64,000 nt of DNA, from the NCBI GenBank assembly GCA_030430565.1, contig JAUIKS010000014.1, positions 62,001-126,000 of the forward strand, read 5' to 3'. Position 1 is the stretch's first letter, and each line of letters opens with the position of its first letter. This DNA comes from Polyangia bacterium (GTDB lineage Bacteria; Myxococcota_A; Polyangia; Nannocystales; Nannocystaceae). Below the pieces are notes generated by a model. It saw only the letters and a program-made list of their open reading frames with translations, did no database searches and was not told where the DNA came from. Shown one piece after another: positions 46,698 to 58,118 of this stretch. A program made the position numbers and the translations under genes.

Positions 46698-48173
46698 ATG
46701 AGCGTTCGTCTGCTGCTGCGTCGCGTGATGATCACGCTCGCGCTCGTGTTCTCGGCCTTGGTCATCATCTTGATCGTCCGCGCCGCGAGCGTCCGGCCCC
46801 GACCCTTCGACGTCGAGCCCGCGCCCGAGCTCCCCGTCGATGCCGAGCGCGTCGGTCGCGTCCTCGGCGACGCCATCCAGCTCCAGACGATCACGCGGAC
46901 GGACGAGCCACCGCCGCGGGAGGCGCTGCTCGAGCTCCACGATCATCTCGAGCGCAGCTTCCCGCGGGCCCACGCGACCCTCGAGCGCGAGCGCGTGGCC
47001 GAGTACAGCCTGCTCTACAAGTGGCAGGGCAGCGATCCCGCGGCGCGGCCGATCGGGATGCTCGCGCACCTCGATGTCGTGCCGGTCGACCCGCGGGAGG
47101 TCGAGCAGTGGGAGCACCCGCCGTTCGCCGGCGCGATCGAGGGCGGCTTCGTGTGGGGGCGCGGCGCGGTCGACAACAAGAACTCGGTCGTCGCGATGCT
47201 GCAGGCGGTCGAGCAGCTGCTCGCCGACGGCTTTCAGCCGCGACGCACGATCTACCTGGCCTTTGGGCACGATGAGGAGACCGACGGGACCGGCGCGCAG
47301 GCGATCGCCGCGCGCCTGAAGTCCCGCGACGTCTCGCTCGAGTTCACGCTCGACGAGGGCATGCTGATCCTCGTGGACCAGCTGCCCGTCGCGCGCCCCG
47401 TCGCGCTCGTCGGGCTCGCCGAGAAGGGCTACCTCTCCGTCGTGCTGCAGGCCGAGGGCGAGGGCGGCCACAGCTCGAGCCCGGCGCGCGAGAGCTCGAT
47501 CACGGCGCTGAAGGACGCGATGCAGCGCGTCCAGGACAACCCGTTCCCGCCCGACCTGCGGCCGCCCACGGGCCTGATGTTCGACGCGCTCGCGCCCGAG
47601 ATGGGCTTCGGCCTGCGCCTGGTGTTTGCCAACCGCTGGCTGTTTGATCCCCTGGTCCTCGGCATGCTCTCGTCGAAGCCCGCGAGCAACGCGATGATCC
47701 GGACGACGACCGCGTTCACGATGCTCGACGCGGGCGTCAAGGACAACGTCATCCCGAGCTCCGCGCGCGCCGTCGTCAATCACCGGATCCTCCCGGGCGA
47801 GACCAGCGAGGACGTGCTCGCCCACCTTCGTCGCGTCATCGACGACCCGCGCGTCATGGTCGAGCCGCTGGCCGACGGCCGCGACCCGTCGCGCGTCAGC
47901 GACGTCGACGGCCCGGGCTTCGTCGCGATCCGGCGCGCGCTCGCGCAGACCTACCCCGAGGTCGTCACCGTGCCCGGGCTCGTGATCGGCGGGACCGACT
48001 CCCGCTACTACGACGAGGTCGCCGACAACAGCTACCGCTTCAGCCCGCTGCGCTTCACGCCGGAGGACAACCATCGCTTCCACGGCCGCAACGAGCGCCT
48101 GTCGCTCGACGATCTCGCCGGCTGCGTGCGGTTCTACGCGCGCTTCATCCGCGCGGCCGACGTGCCGAGCTAG
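46698..48173 (+). CDS. M20-family metallopeptidase, membrane-anchored
   Basis: Predicted di-zinc carboxypeptidase or aminoacylase of 491 aa, close in layout to PM20D1/carboxypeptidase S. An N-terminal hydrophobic segment (VMITLALVFSALVIILIV) anchors it. Metal ligands are seen in MLAHLDVVPV (His, Asp), GRGAVDNK (bridging Asp) and FGHDEETDG (catalytic Glu and ligand Glu), with later ligands in LDEG and the C-terminal HRFHGRNE. Everything needed for activity is present. ATG 46698 is fixed by TACAGT 7 bases upstream. The acyltransferase gene follows after 47 bases with its own promoter-like hexamer. Confidence 0.87.
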   Translation: MSVRLLLRRVMITLALVFSALVIILIVRAASVRPRPFDVEPAPELPVDAERVGRVLGDAIQLQTITRTDEPPPREALLELHDHLERSFPRAHATLERERVAEYSLLYKWQGSDPAARPIGMLAHLDVVPVDPREVEQWEHPPFAGAIEGGFVWGRGAVDNKNSVVAMLQAVEQLLADGFQPRRTIYLAFGHDEETDGTGAQAIAARLKSRDVSLEFTLDEGMLILVDQLPVARPVALVGLAEKGYLSVVLQAEGEGGHSSSPARESSITALKDAMQRVQDNPFPPDLRPPTGLMFDALAPEMGFGLRLVFANRWLFDPLVLGMLSSKPASNAMIRTTTAFTMLDAGVKDNVIPSSARAVVNHRILPGETSEDVLAHLRRVIDDPRVMVEPLADGRDPSRVSDVDGPGFVAIRRALAQTYPEVVTVPGLVIGGTDSRYYDEVADNSYRFSPLRFTPEDNHRFHGRNERLSLDDLAGCVRFYARFIRAADVPS

Positions 48174-48220
48174 ATTATGGCCTTTCAGACAGCATCAACA
48201 GCGGCGATACTCGTGGGCGC

Positions 48221-49633
48221 GTGAGCGGACAGACGAGAGCGAGCGGGCTGCGGTGGGCGCTGCGCGGCGTCATCGGCCTGACGCTGCGCGTGTTCTTCCG
48301 CCGGATCGAGCGCGTCGGCGTCGATCGTGTGCCGGGCGCGGGCCCGGTGATGTTCGTGCTCAACCATCCCAACGCGCTCGTCGACCCCGGGATCGCGATG
48401 ATCTCGCTCCCCAGGCCGGTCTCCTTCCTCGCCAAGTCGACGCTGTTCACGATCCCGGTGGTCGGCGCGCTGGTCCGCGGCTTCGACTCGATCCCGGTCG
48501 CGCGTCGCCAGGACACGAAGGGCGGGGTGGTGGACAACTCGCGGACGTTCAGCGTCGCCCGCAGCGTGCTCGAGCGCGGCGGCTCCATCGCGATCTTCCC
48601 CGAGGGGGTGTCGCACTCCGCGACGAAGCTCAAGCCGCTGCGCACCGGCGCGGCTCGGATCGCGCTGGGCGCCGGGCTGACGGACCTGCTGATCATCCCG
48701 GTCGGCCTCGACTACGCCGACAAGCAGGTGTTTCGCAGCGCGGCGCTCCTGTACTTCGGCGAGGCGATCCGGGTCCCCGTGATCAGCCCGGCCGACTTCG
48801 AAGACGGCGAGCCGCCGCGAGAGGCCGTGAAGCGGCTCACCGCGCGCCTCGAGCGAGCGCTCGCCGAGGTCACCGTACAGGCTGAGCACGCCGAGGGCCT
48901 CGCGCTGGTCGAGCGCGCTGAGCGGATCCTGTCATCGGTCAGCCGCGCGTCGCAGCGCGCGGACGAGTCGCCGGGCCGACCCCCGGCGGGCGAGCGCTTC
49001 GAACTCCGTCGCCGCATCGTCGCCGGCTACAGCGCGCTCAAAGAGCGACACCGCGAGCGCGTTGACCGGCTGGTGCGTCGACTCGAGGAGCACGAGGACG
49101 CGCTGCGCAGCGTCGGTCTCGCGGACTTCGGCGCGGGGCTCGACGCCAGCCTCGACGTAGGCCTCGACGCCGGGCTCGACGCGTCGCGCCCGGGACGGCT
49201 CAACATGCTGCGCGCGCAGGTCCTGGGCCTCGCCGCGCTCGTCCCCTTCGCGCTCGTCGGCGCGGCCCTTCACTACCCCACCTATCGCCTGATCGGCACG
49301 ATCGCGGTTCGCTTCGCGCGGGACGAGGACGACATGGTGGCGACGATCAAGCTGCTCGCCTCGATGCTGCTGTTCCCGGTGACGTGGATCGCGACCGGGC
49401 TCATCGTCGGGCTCCTCGTGACGGCGAGCGCGGGCGCGGTCGCGGGGCTCCTCGCCCCCCTGCTGGGCTACGCGGCGCTGCTGTGCTTTGAGGCGGTCGA
49501 GCGGCTCGTCGGGCTCATGCGGGTGCGGCTCTTGTCCTGGCGGCGACGCGATCGGGTCGAGGCGCTGCGGCGCGAACGACGTTGGATCCACGACGAGTTG
49601 GTCGCGCTTGAAGGGCTCCTCGACGACCCCTGA
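48221..49633 (+). CDS. PlsC-type 1-acyl-glycerol-3-phosphate acyltransferase-like protein
   Basis: Predicted membrane-associated acyltransferase of phospholipid synthesis, 470 aa. The catalytic H-x4-D is in VLNHPNALVDP near residue 46 and the substrate-binding FPEGVSHS near 127, so the LPLAT domain (about 25-225) is intact. The extra C-terminal half has a charged helical region, a G-L-D-A-S-L-D-V-like repeat (about 305-325), and two or three membrane segments, which is longer than the usual ~250-residue PlsC. GATACT lies 9 bases before GTG 48221. The acyl donor and substrate are not determined. Confidence 0.83.
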   Translation: MSGQTRASGLRWALRGVIGLTLRVFFRRIERVGVDRVPGAGPVMFVLNHPNALVDPGIAMISLPRPVSFLAKSTLFTIPVVGALVRGFDSIPVARRQDTKGGVVDNSRTFSVARSVLERGGSIAIFPEGVSHSATKLKPLRTGAARIALGAGLTDLLIIPVGLDYADKQVFRSAALLYFGEAIRVPVISPADFEDGEPPREAVKRLTARLERALAEVTVQAEHAEGLALVERAERILSSVSRASQRADESPGRPPAGERFELRRRIVAGYSALKERHRERVDRLVRRLEEHEDALRSVGLADFGAGLDASLDVGLDAGLDASRPGRLNMLRAQVLGLAALVPFALVGAALHYPTYRLIGTIAVRFARDEDDMVATIKLLASMLLFPVTWIATGLIVGLLVTASAGAVAGLLAPLLGYAALLCFEAVERLVGLMRVRLLSWRRRDRVEALRRERRWIHDELVALEGLLDDP

Positions 49634-49735
49634 TCCGGACCTCGTTGATCGTTGCAGCGGCAACAGTGTTCACCGGCCTGCGGTTCTCCCGGGTTGAGCG
49701 GATTCGACCCGCTATCGAGCGCGGGCGAGTTCTCG

Positions 49736-49741
49736 TATGAT
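49736..49741 (+). promoter_or_regulatory. -10 element TATGAT, leaderless start at 49750
   Basis: TATGAT is followed by 8 bases and ATG 49750; see the near-identical arrangement at 5796-5810 on the other strand. Confidence 0.6.
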
Positions 49742-49749
49742 GGCCGGCG

Positions 49750-50694
49750 ATGGTTGATCGAATCCTCAAGAGATTGCTTGTACATGCGAGCTTCGCGATC
49801 CCCTTGGTAGCGGCCTGCGGTGACTCTGGGCCGGTCACGTCGGGGGCGGCGACCGACTCCGACACCGACACCGACACCGACACGGACACCGACGGAGACG
49901 ACGACGACGACGACGACGATAACGGCGCCACGACGACGGGCGATCCCACCGGGGGCGAGACCGACGGGTTGTCGACGGGCGGCGGCGGCGTCTGCGTTCC
50001 CGGGATGAGCATCGGCTGCGCGTGTCCCAACGGTGGTGACGGCGCGCAGGTCTGTGAGGACGACGGCGCGGGCTATGGGCCGTGCATGTGCGTCGGTGAC
50101 GGCGACGGCGACGGCGACGGAGACGGTGACGGAGACGGCGACGGAGATGGCGACGGAGATGGTGACGGCGACGGCGACGGAGACGGCGACGGCGACGCGT
50201 GCAACCCCGACGACCCGCCCGTGAAGATCACGCTCGACGGCGACGCGGCCGAGGTCTTCGGCGGCTGGGAGCACTCGATGAGCATGGTCGGCGAGGGCGC
50301 GATCGCGGTCTGGGAGGGCAACCCCGATAACCTCGACAACGGCGTGGTCTGGTCCCCCGAGGTGCCCTGCGACGACACCTACTGGATCTGGGTCCGCTAC
50401 TTCGACCAGGGGCAGAACGACTCCTACTTCATCAAGCTCGACGGCGGGCCCGACGAGGATGCGATCTTCGAAGGCGACTGCGAAGGCGGCGGTAACAACC
50501 AAGGCACCTACGGCTGGAACGACATCAACTGGCGCGCCGATGATGCGCCGCCCTGCGAGTACGTCGAGGACCCCTGGCCGCAGGACTGGGCCGCGGGCAC
50601 CCACGAGGTCGCGCTGAGCTTCCGCGAGTCCGCTGCGGTCGCGCGCATCATCGTGACGAACGACCCGGACTTCGTCCCGGGCCCCGACGACTGA
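49750..50694 (+). CDS. Lipoprotein with Asp-Gly repeat linker and carbohydrate-binding-like domain
   Basis: A 314-residue lipoprotein. The lipobox V-A-A-C is followed by an Asp/Thr linker, a short Cys segment (GMSIGCACPNGGDGAQ), a run of about 18 Asp-Gly pairs (about residues 116-150), and a C-terminal domain of about 155 residues. That domain has the rhythm of CBM6/galactose-binding jelly-rolls (WEHSMSMV, DTYWIWVRYF, SYFIKLDGG, GTHEVALSFRE), so it probably binds polysaccharide outside the cell. No enzyme motif is seen. A strong terminator follows. Confidence 0.78.
   Translation: MVDRILKRLLVHASFAIPLVAACGDSGPVTSGAATDSDTDTDTDTDTDGDDDDDDDDNGATTTGDPTGGETDGLSTGGGGVCVPGMSIGCACPNGGDGAQVCEDDGAGYGPCMCVGDGDGDGDGDGDGDGDGDGDGDGDGDGDGDGDGDACNPDDPPVKITLDGDAAEVFGGWEHSMSMVGEGAIAVWEGNPDNLDNGVVWSPEVPCDDTYWIWVRYFDQGQNDSYFIKLDGGPDEDAIFEGDCEGGGNNQGTYGWNDINWRADDAPPCEYVEDPWPQDWAAGTHEVALSFRESAAVARIIVTNDPDFVPGPDD
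50094..50198 (+). repeat. Hexanucleotide repeat encoding (Asp-Gly)n
   Basis: Roughly 17 imperfect copies of GACGGN (GAC GGC, GAC GGA, GAT GGC, GAC GGT) in frame within the lipoprotein linker. The length keeps the frame, so slippage would change linker length rather than switch the gene off. Confidence 0.85.
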
Positions 50695-50722
50695 TCGCGC
50701 GCTGGCGCGAGGAACCAACGAG

Positions 50723-50753
50723 GAGGGCCCCAGCGCGCGGGGCCCTCTTTTTT
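50723..50753 (+). terminator. Rho-independent terminator
   Basis: GAGGGCCCC (50723-50731) pairs with GGGGCCCTC (50739-50747), followed by six T. It ends the Asp-Gly lipoprotein transcript. Confidence 0.9.
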
Positions 50754-50808
50754 ACTCGCTCTTATGCCTGTCCGGTCATGCTCTCTCGGACATGTCCACC
50801 AGGAGGCG

Positions 50809-51480
50809 TTACTCGCCGGTCTTGATCGACGCGAGCTCGTAGACCTTGTTGGTCTTGTCGTCCTCGGCCATCGGCATGGTCTCGATGACCTTGGCGTAGA
50901 CGCCCGGCTTGTCGACGATCATCCAGACCGTGAGCTGCTTGCCGAAGAAGTCCTTGAGGTCCGCGACCACGCAGTCGAACTCGCCCGCGGGCACCGTGAT
51001 GCTCTCGCGGCTCTTGAGCTCGTGCGTCGGCTTCTCGACCGAGAACATCGGGCTGAACTGCGACCACTCGAGCGTGGCGACCTGGCCGGCGCCCTTGTCC
51101 TTGCTCGGCTTCTCGACGGTGTTGCAGACGACGCCGACCTCTTTGTCGTTCGCCTTGGGGATCTTGCAGAGGAGCTGGTCCTTGAGCTCCTTGCCCTTCG
51201 CGTCGGTCCCCGAGAGGTCGTAGGTGAACTCCATGCCCATCTCGAAGGAGCCCGAGACGCGCTCCCAGGTCCAGGGCAGCTCGACCTTGCCGGGCGCGAG
51301 GGTCTTCGGCGCTTTCTTGTCGGCCTTCGCGTCGGCCTTCGCGTCGGCCTTCGCGTCGGCCTTCACGTCCGCCTTCGTCTCGGCCTTCTTGTCTTCTTTC
51401 TTGTCGCCGCCGTCGCACGCCGTCGCGCCGGCGACGGCGAAGAGCGCACAGAGGGCCAAGCATCGCGTGTAGGACTGCAT
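50809..51480 (-). CDS. Hypothetical lipoprotein with Lys/Ala/Asp repeat linker
   Basis: A 223-residue lipoprotein. The signal MQSYTRCLALCALFAVAGATAC ends in an A-T-A-C lipobox, then a highly charged linker (K-A-D-A repeats, residues 28-55), then a globular domain of about 165 residues that I do not recognise; it contains a Cys pair (LLCKIP and VVCNTV) and an FDCVVADLKD segment. TATCGT lies 7 bases before ATG 51480, matching the leaderless pattern. Unknown function. Confidence 0.7.
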   Translation of the reverse strand: MQSYTRCLALCALFAVAGATACDGGDKKEDKKAETKADVKADAKADAKADAKADKKAPKTLAPGKVELPWTWERVSGSFEMGMEFTYDLSGTDAKGKELKDQLLCKIPKANDKEVGVVCNTVEKPSKDKGAGQVATLEWSQFSPMFSVEKPTHELKSRESITVPAGEFDCVVADLKDFFGKQLTVWMIVDKPGVYAKVIETMPMAEDDKTNKVYELASIKTGE

Positions 51481-51614
51481 CCCGCGGACGATACCGAACC
51501 GCGCTGGCGCGATGTGCGCGATGTGCTCGCCTCGGCCCTGTGCACATACATCAGCCGCGTCACGCGAGCGGACGCGCGCGTGAACGCTCGCGCCCGCGCG
51601 ACCTCGCGCGCGAG

Positions 51615-52058
51615 TCAGGCCCCGAGCAGCAGCGTCCGCAGGTGATCGGGGATCGGCACGGCGCGGCGCTCCGCCATGTCGGTGTAGACCCAGATGATCT
51701 CGGCGCGGTTGCAGGGCTCGCGCTCGCCGACGCGGACGATCGTGAGCGCGAAGGTGACCGAGCTGCGCCCGATCCGCGTGACGCGGCATGTGACATCGAA
51801 CAGCTCGTCGAGTCGCAGCGCCGCGTCGAACTCGAGGGTCGCGCGCTTGACGACGAAGTCGCGCCCCGGCTCGGGCGGCAGCGCCGGGTCCTCGAGCCCG
51901 CGGGCGCGCAGGTACTCGACCAGCGTGACGTCGTAGTAGGTCAGATAGTGCGCGTTGTAGACGACCGTCTGGGCGTCGACCTCGGAGTAGCGGACGCGGA
52001 CGCGGTGGGAGAACGGGGGCGGGTCGCTTGTCGGCTCGCTTGGCATTGTGCGCGGCAT
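51615..52058 (-). CDS. Acyl-CoA thioesterase, hotdog fold (4HBT/YbgC type)
   Basis: Predicted thioesterase hydrolysing acyl-CoA (or acyl-carrier) esters, 147 aa, a normal length for the family. RVRYSEVDAQTVVYNAHYLTYYD holds the catalytic Asp and the N-A-H-Y turn of the YbgC/4-hydroxybenzoyl-CoA thioesterase type, and RIGRSSVTFALTI is the following strand pair. ATG 52058 is chosen; an ATG at 52046 is also possible. It is divergent from the M16 peptidase gene; the ~33 bases between starts must hold both promoters. Confidence 0.85.
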   Translation of the reverse strand: MPRTMPSEPTSDPPPFSHRVRVRYSEVDAQTVVYNAHYLTYYDVTLVEYLRARGLEDPALPPEPGRDFVVKRATLEFDAALRLDELFDVTCRVTRIGRSSVTFALTIVRVGEREPCNRAEIIWVYTDMAERRAVPIPDHLRTLLLGA

Positions 52059-52079
52059 CAGGGGTCGGCGGCGGCGTGA

Positions 52080-52085
52080 TATGAG
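52080..52085 (+). promoter_or_regulatory. -10 element TATGAG, leaderless start at 52092
   Basis: TATGAG is followed by 6 bases and ATG 52092. The overlapping TATCAC on the minus strand may serve the thioesterase gene. Confidence 0.4.
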
Positions 52086-52091
52086 TGCTCG

Positions 52092-55046
<2,955 letters not shown>

Positions 55047-55051
55047 TCTAC

Positions 55052-55065
55052 TGTCTCGCGGGACA
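55052..55065. promoter_or_regulatory. TGTC-N6-GACA palindrome in the promoter of the Cys-repeat lipoprotein
   Basis: TGTC-TCGCGG-GACA is a perfect inverted repeat ending 9 bases before the TACACT -10 hexamer at 55075-55080, so it covers the -35 region. Unlike other copies it is not followed by TGT. Confidence 0.5.
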
Positions 55066-55074
55066 GCTTCGGGC

Positions 55075-55080
55075 TACACT
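55075..55080 (+). promoter_or_regulatory. -10 element TACACT, leaderless start at 55087
   Basis: TACACT is followed by 6 bases and GTG 55087. Confidence 0.6.
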
Positions 55081-55086
55081 GCGCCT

Positions 55087-55818
55087 GTGGAGCGCGTGTT
55101 TTGGGCGGCGTGCGCGCTGCTGTGCGCGTCCTGCCTCGATGAGAACCCATCGTTTGATGGCGACGCGGGCTCGAGCTCGGCCGGCACCGCGGCGACCTCG
55201 AGCGTCACGTCGTCGTCGTCGTCGACCGCTGTCGTCACGGGCGGCGGGATGACCGGTACCGGGACCACGGCGGGCTCTACGGGCGCGCAGACGACGGGCG
55301 CCACCGCGTCGCAGATGACGGGCACCACCACGCTCGCCACGACCGCAGCGACGAGCTCCGCGACGACGACGACGGCGGCGACGACGGCGGCGACGACGGC
55401 GGCGACGACGGGGGCGACGACGGCGGCGATGACGGCGGCGACGACGGGGGCGACGACCTCGGGCATGTGTCTCGACATGCAGGTCTGCGACATCGCCGAG
55501 TGCGACTACGGGTGCAGCGACTGCGTCTGCGAGCTCGACTGCAGCGGCGCGGAGGCCTGCGACGTCAGCTGTGACGCGGGCGCCGACTGCGATGTCCAGT
55601 GCCAGGGCGCCGAGCAGTGCACCATCAGCTGCGTCGAGATGTCGGACTGCACGATCTCGTGCCAGAACGCCGAGAACTGCACCAACATCAACTGCCTCGG
55701 CGAGTCTGGGTGCCTGCTCGACTGCACGGACGCCGAGAATTGCGGCTTCAGTCAGTGCGAGGGGGACATCATCGACTGCCCGGGGGAGATCCTCGCGTGC
55801 AACCGGGAGTGCCCGTGA
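55087..55818 (+). CDS. Lipoprotein with decapeptide Cys-ladder repeats
   Basis: A 243-residue lipoprotein with a short signal (VERVFWAACALLCASC). A Thr/Ala/Ser linker (about residues 25-125) is encoded by a (GACGACGGCGGC)-like repeat. The C-terminal 115 residues are a regular repeat of about ten residues of the form C-x-x-A-E-x-C-x-x-x (CSGAEACDVS, CDAGADCDVQ, CQGAEQCTIS and so on, about seven copies) with over twenty Cys in all. Such even spacing suggests a solenoid with a disulphide ladder. The function is unknown; it should be exported and extracellular. Confidence 0.75.
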   Translation: MERVFWAACALLCASCLDENPSFDGDAGSSSAGTAATSSVTSSSSSTAVVTGGGMTGTGTTAGSTGAQTTGATASQMTGTTTLATTAATSSATTTTAATTAATTAATTGATTAAMTAATTGATTSGMCLDMQVCDIAECDYGCSDCVCELDCSGAEACDVSCDAGADCDVQCQGAEQCTISCVEMSDCTISCQNAENCTNINCLGESGCLLDCTDAENCGFSQCEGDIIDCPGEILACNRECP

Positions 55819-55821
55819 GCG

Positions 55822-56655
55822 TCACTCCATCGCCGAGACGCTGACGAGCGCGTCGGCGAGCCGCTTGCGCTTGTAGCCGGCGCGGGCGAGCGTCTCGCGG
55901 ATCTCGTTGTTCCAGTACACCGTGATCGCGGCGTCGTAGCTGGCGCGGGTGCGGTGCCTTCTGACCAGCGCGCTCACCCGCGGGTGCCGGTGCCAGAAGT
56001 GCGCGAAGCCGCAGGTCTCGAGCCGCGTGAAGATCGCGGCCCAGGCGATGTCGGCGAGCGAGTAGGTGTCGCCCGCGAGCCACGAGCGACCCTCGAGCTC
56101 GTGCTCCATGAGCTGCAGCGTGATCGCGAGGTCGCGCACGAGCGTCGTGACGCGGCGCGGGTCGCGGTAGATCTCGGCGAAGGCCTCCATGTCGTCGAGC
56201 TTGGCGTGGTAGCGGGCGCGGAGATCGGGGTAGCGCTCGGCCATCCGGCCGGCGATCTCGATGCGCTCGTCGATGATCTGGTTGGCGACGCGCGCCTTGA
56301 GCCCCTCGAGCGTGCCGAAGCAGAGCTCTTGCAGCGGGAAGATGTCCTGCACCTCGAGCCACTTCTCCATCCGCGCGCGCTCCTCCGTGCGCTCGGGCGT
56401 CAGCGCCGGCCCCTCGAGCTCGTCGTCGATGTAGTGAAGGATCGTGAGCGCGTCGACGACGACCATGCCGTTGTGCACGAGCGTCGGGATCGTGCCGTGC
56501 GGGTTGATGCGGACGTAGGAGGGGGAGAGGTGCTCGGCGCGGAGCGTGTTGACGAGCTCGCTGCGCCAGCGCACGCGCTTCTCCGCGAGCGCGAGGCGGG
56601 CCTGCATGGAGCCTATGGAGGTGAGGTAGTGATAAAGGAAGACTGAGTCGTACAT
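55822..56655 (-). CDS. Glutathione S-transferase family protein
   Basis: A cytosolic GST of 277 aa with an N-terminal thioredoxin fold (YHYLTSIGSMQARLALAEKRV, then the glutathione-binding NPHGTIPTLVHNG with the cis-Pro) and a helical C-terminal domain (LAGDTYSLADIAWAA is the typical N-capping box). The likely catalytic residue is Ser or Tyr in the first helix, as in GDAP1/tau-like forms. The C-terminal domain is long. ATG 56655 has GGAG 9 bases upstream; an ATG at 56730 is in frame but adds 25 unlikely residues. The specific substrate is unknown. Confidence 0.85.
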   Translation of the reverse strand: MYDSVFLYHYLTSIGSMQARLALAEKRVRWRSELVNTLRAEHLSPSYVRINPHGTIPTLVHNGMVVVDALTILHYIDDELEGPALTPERTEERARMEKWLEVQDIFPLQELCFGTLEGLKARVANQIIDERIEIAGRMAERYPDLRARYHAKLDDMEAFAEIYRDPRRVTTLVRDLAITLQLMEHELEGRSWLAGDTYSLADIAWAAIFTRLETCGFAHFWHRHPRVSALVRRHRTRASYDAAITVYWNNEIRETLARAGYKRKRLADALVSVSAME

Positions 56656-57234
56656 GGTTCGCCGCTCCGCCGCGACATGAGACGTGACCTCGAGGCAATG
56701 TCGCGGTGGCGACGTCGAGGCGCGAATCATGCGCTACGCGCTGGTTGGTGGGTCATATGAGCGGCACTTCACGGGCGGGCGCGTGCAGGTGCACGCGCGC
56801 GTCGTGTGGCGTGTGTGCTCGGGCGCCTCCCTGAGCGATATGAACCCTTAAGATCGTTGTGACACGCGCGGGGGTCCGACGCCACTTGAGCCGGGCCGGC
56901 GCGCGGGCTGATCGCGCCCGGCCGCCGCCCGATGGCGCGACGTCCCGCCCAGCTGGCGCTGAGCGGCGCGCTCGTCCATCTGGGGAAGGATCACGCTGCG
57001 TCGTTGAATATCTCTCCCGCGCGCGCGCGTGGGCTCGGCGAGGGGCGTCGCCCCGCAGCGTCGAGCGCCGCCGTTGTCGTCGCGGCCGACCGGTTCAGCG
57101 GCGGCGTTCATCGTCGCGCGCGAGCGGAGCCGCGTTCGGGGGCGGCCGGCCTCACGGTGCAAGATCGCGTGGCGCGGCTCGAGCCGACGCCGTGCGTGTA
57201 CAGGCATCGACCCGTGGGTTGATACACTGACTGA
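56656..57234. other. Long gap between the GST and Pepco-like genes
   Basis: About 580 bases in which no coding frame has the codon character of the real genes on either strand. It contains scattered GC-rich inverted repeats but no recognisable RNA or mobile element. The promoter of the following gene is at its right end. Confidence 0.4.
57223..57228 (+). promoter_or_regulatory. -10 element TACACT, leaderless start at 57235
   Basis: TACACT is followed by 6 bases and GTG 57235. Confidence 0.6.
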
Positions 57235-57579
57235 GTGAACGACGACGACGCGCGCGAAGACCAGACCCTGCCGTTTCTCCTCGAGCCCGCAGCGGCGTAC
57301 GACGACGAAGCGCCGATGTCGTTCTCGGACGATGGCGCCCGCGGTGCGGCGGCGCGTCAGGTGCCGATCGGCGCGCTCAAGCGCAACCTCGAGCGGCTCA
57401 GCGGCGGGCTGATGGCGACGCTCGAGGGCGTTCGCGCGGTCGGTCGCTTCGAGCTGACCGAGGTGACGCTCTCGGTCGAGGTCTCGGCCGAGGGCGGCGT
57501 CAGCATCCTGGGGACCGGCGCGAAGGCGGCCGGCAAGGGCGCGATCACGCTGACCTTCACGGCGCCCGCGCGGCGCTGA
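57235..57579 (+). CDS. Small Pepco/Trypco-like domain protein
   Basis: A 114-residue cytoplasmic protein. After an acidic N-terminus (to about residue 40) comes VPIGALKRNLERLSGGL, then FELTEVTLSVEVSAEGGVSI and GTGAKAAGKGAITLTF. This strand-turn pattern resembles the peptidase-/trypsin-co-occurring (Pepco/Trypco) domains described near effector-associated conflict systems. Here no peptidase gene is adjacent, although a trypsin-like gene is present elsewhere in the window. The start GTG 57235 is fixed by the -10 hexamer. The family assignment is tentative. Confidence 0.6.
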   Translation: MNDDDAREDQTLPFLLEPAAAYDDEAPMSFSDDGARGAAARQVPIGALKRNLERLSGGLMATLEGVRAVGRFELTEVTLSVEVSAEGGVSILGTGAKAAGKGAITLTFTAPARR

Positions 57580-57616
57580 GGCGCGGTCGCCCGCCGGCTT
57601 GTGCCTGTCTGAACAG

Positions 57617-58093
57617 TCAGCCCCCGCGGCGCGTGGCGATGAAGCGATCGAGCTGGTCGCGCGCCTGCCCGCGGACCTTGTTCTTGACCATCGGCGTCCA
57701 GCCGAGCAGCAGCCCCGCGGGGCCGAGCGCCATGCGGGTCCACCTGTAGAGGTCGAAGGTGTCGGTGTGCTCGATGATCAGCCCGTCGGCGAAGCGGAAG
57801 CTCGCGTCGATCTTGTTGTGGACCTTTCGCCCCGTCGCCGAGAAGGTGTAGTGGGCCTCCCAGTGAGCGGCGCCCTGGGTGTCGTCGGCCGTGATGTTGG
57901 ATGCCTCAACGACCAGGTCGGCGGCGCGGCTCGTGAGCATGCGCCACATGTCACCGGCCTCGGCGCCCTTCAGGTCCGTGAACACCGGGTCCGAGAAGCG
58001 CACGCGCTCGTGGTAGCAGGCGGCCATGGCCTCCCCGTCTTTGGCGGCGAAGGCGGTGTAGAAGCGCTGGATGAGCTCGGCGTTGGCGTGCAC
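57617..58093 (-). CDS. SnoaL-like/NTF2-fold protein
   Basis: A 158-residue protein of the SnoaL-like polyketide-cyclase (NTF2 fold) type: ELIQRFYTAFAAKDGEAMAACYHERVRFSDPVF opens the cone-shaped fold, and WRMLTSRAADLVV, AHWEAHYTF and DGLIIEHTDTFDLYRW follow. Members bind small hydrophobic molecules or act as small enzymes. GTG 58093 is chosen since upstream in-frame starts lie within the transporter gene. It begins 25 bases after the SulP stop on the same strand, so the two probably form one transcript. Confidence 0.82.
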   Translation of the reverse strand: MHANAELIQRFYTAFAAKDGEAMAACYHERVRFSDPVFTDLKGAEAGDMWRMLTSRAADLVVEASNITADDTQGAAHWEAHYTFSATGRKVHNKIDASFRFADGLIIEHTDTFDLYRWTRMALGPAGLLLGWTPMVKNKVRGQARDQLDRFIATRRGG

Positions 58094-58118
58094 GGGGCGG
58101 TCTTCGCTCGAGCGGCGC

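Noticed and set aside
49141..49190. Repeated GGCCTCGACG-like units in the acyltransferase gene
   Set aside because: Codon-level repetition for a G-L-D-A-S-like helix; too diverged at DNA level to list as a separate repeat.
55340..55460. GACGACGGCGGC-type repeat checked as a CRISPR or regulatory repeat
   Set aside because: It is simple coding repetition giving a Thr/Ala linker, without spacers.
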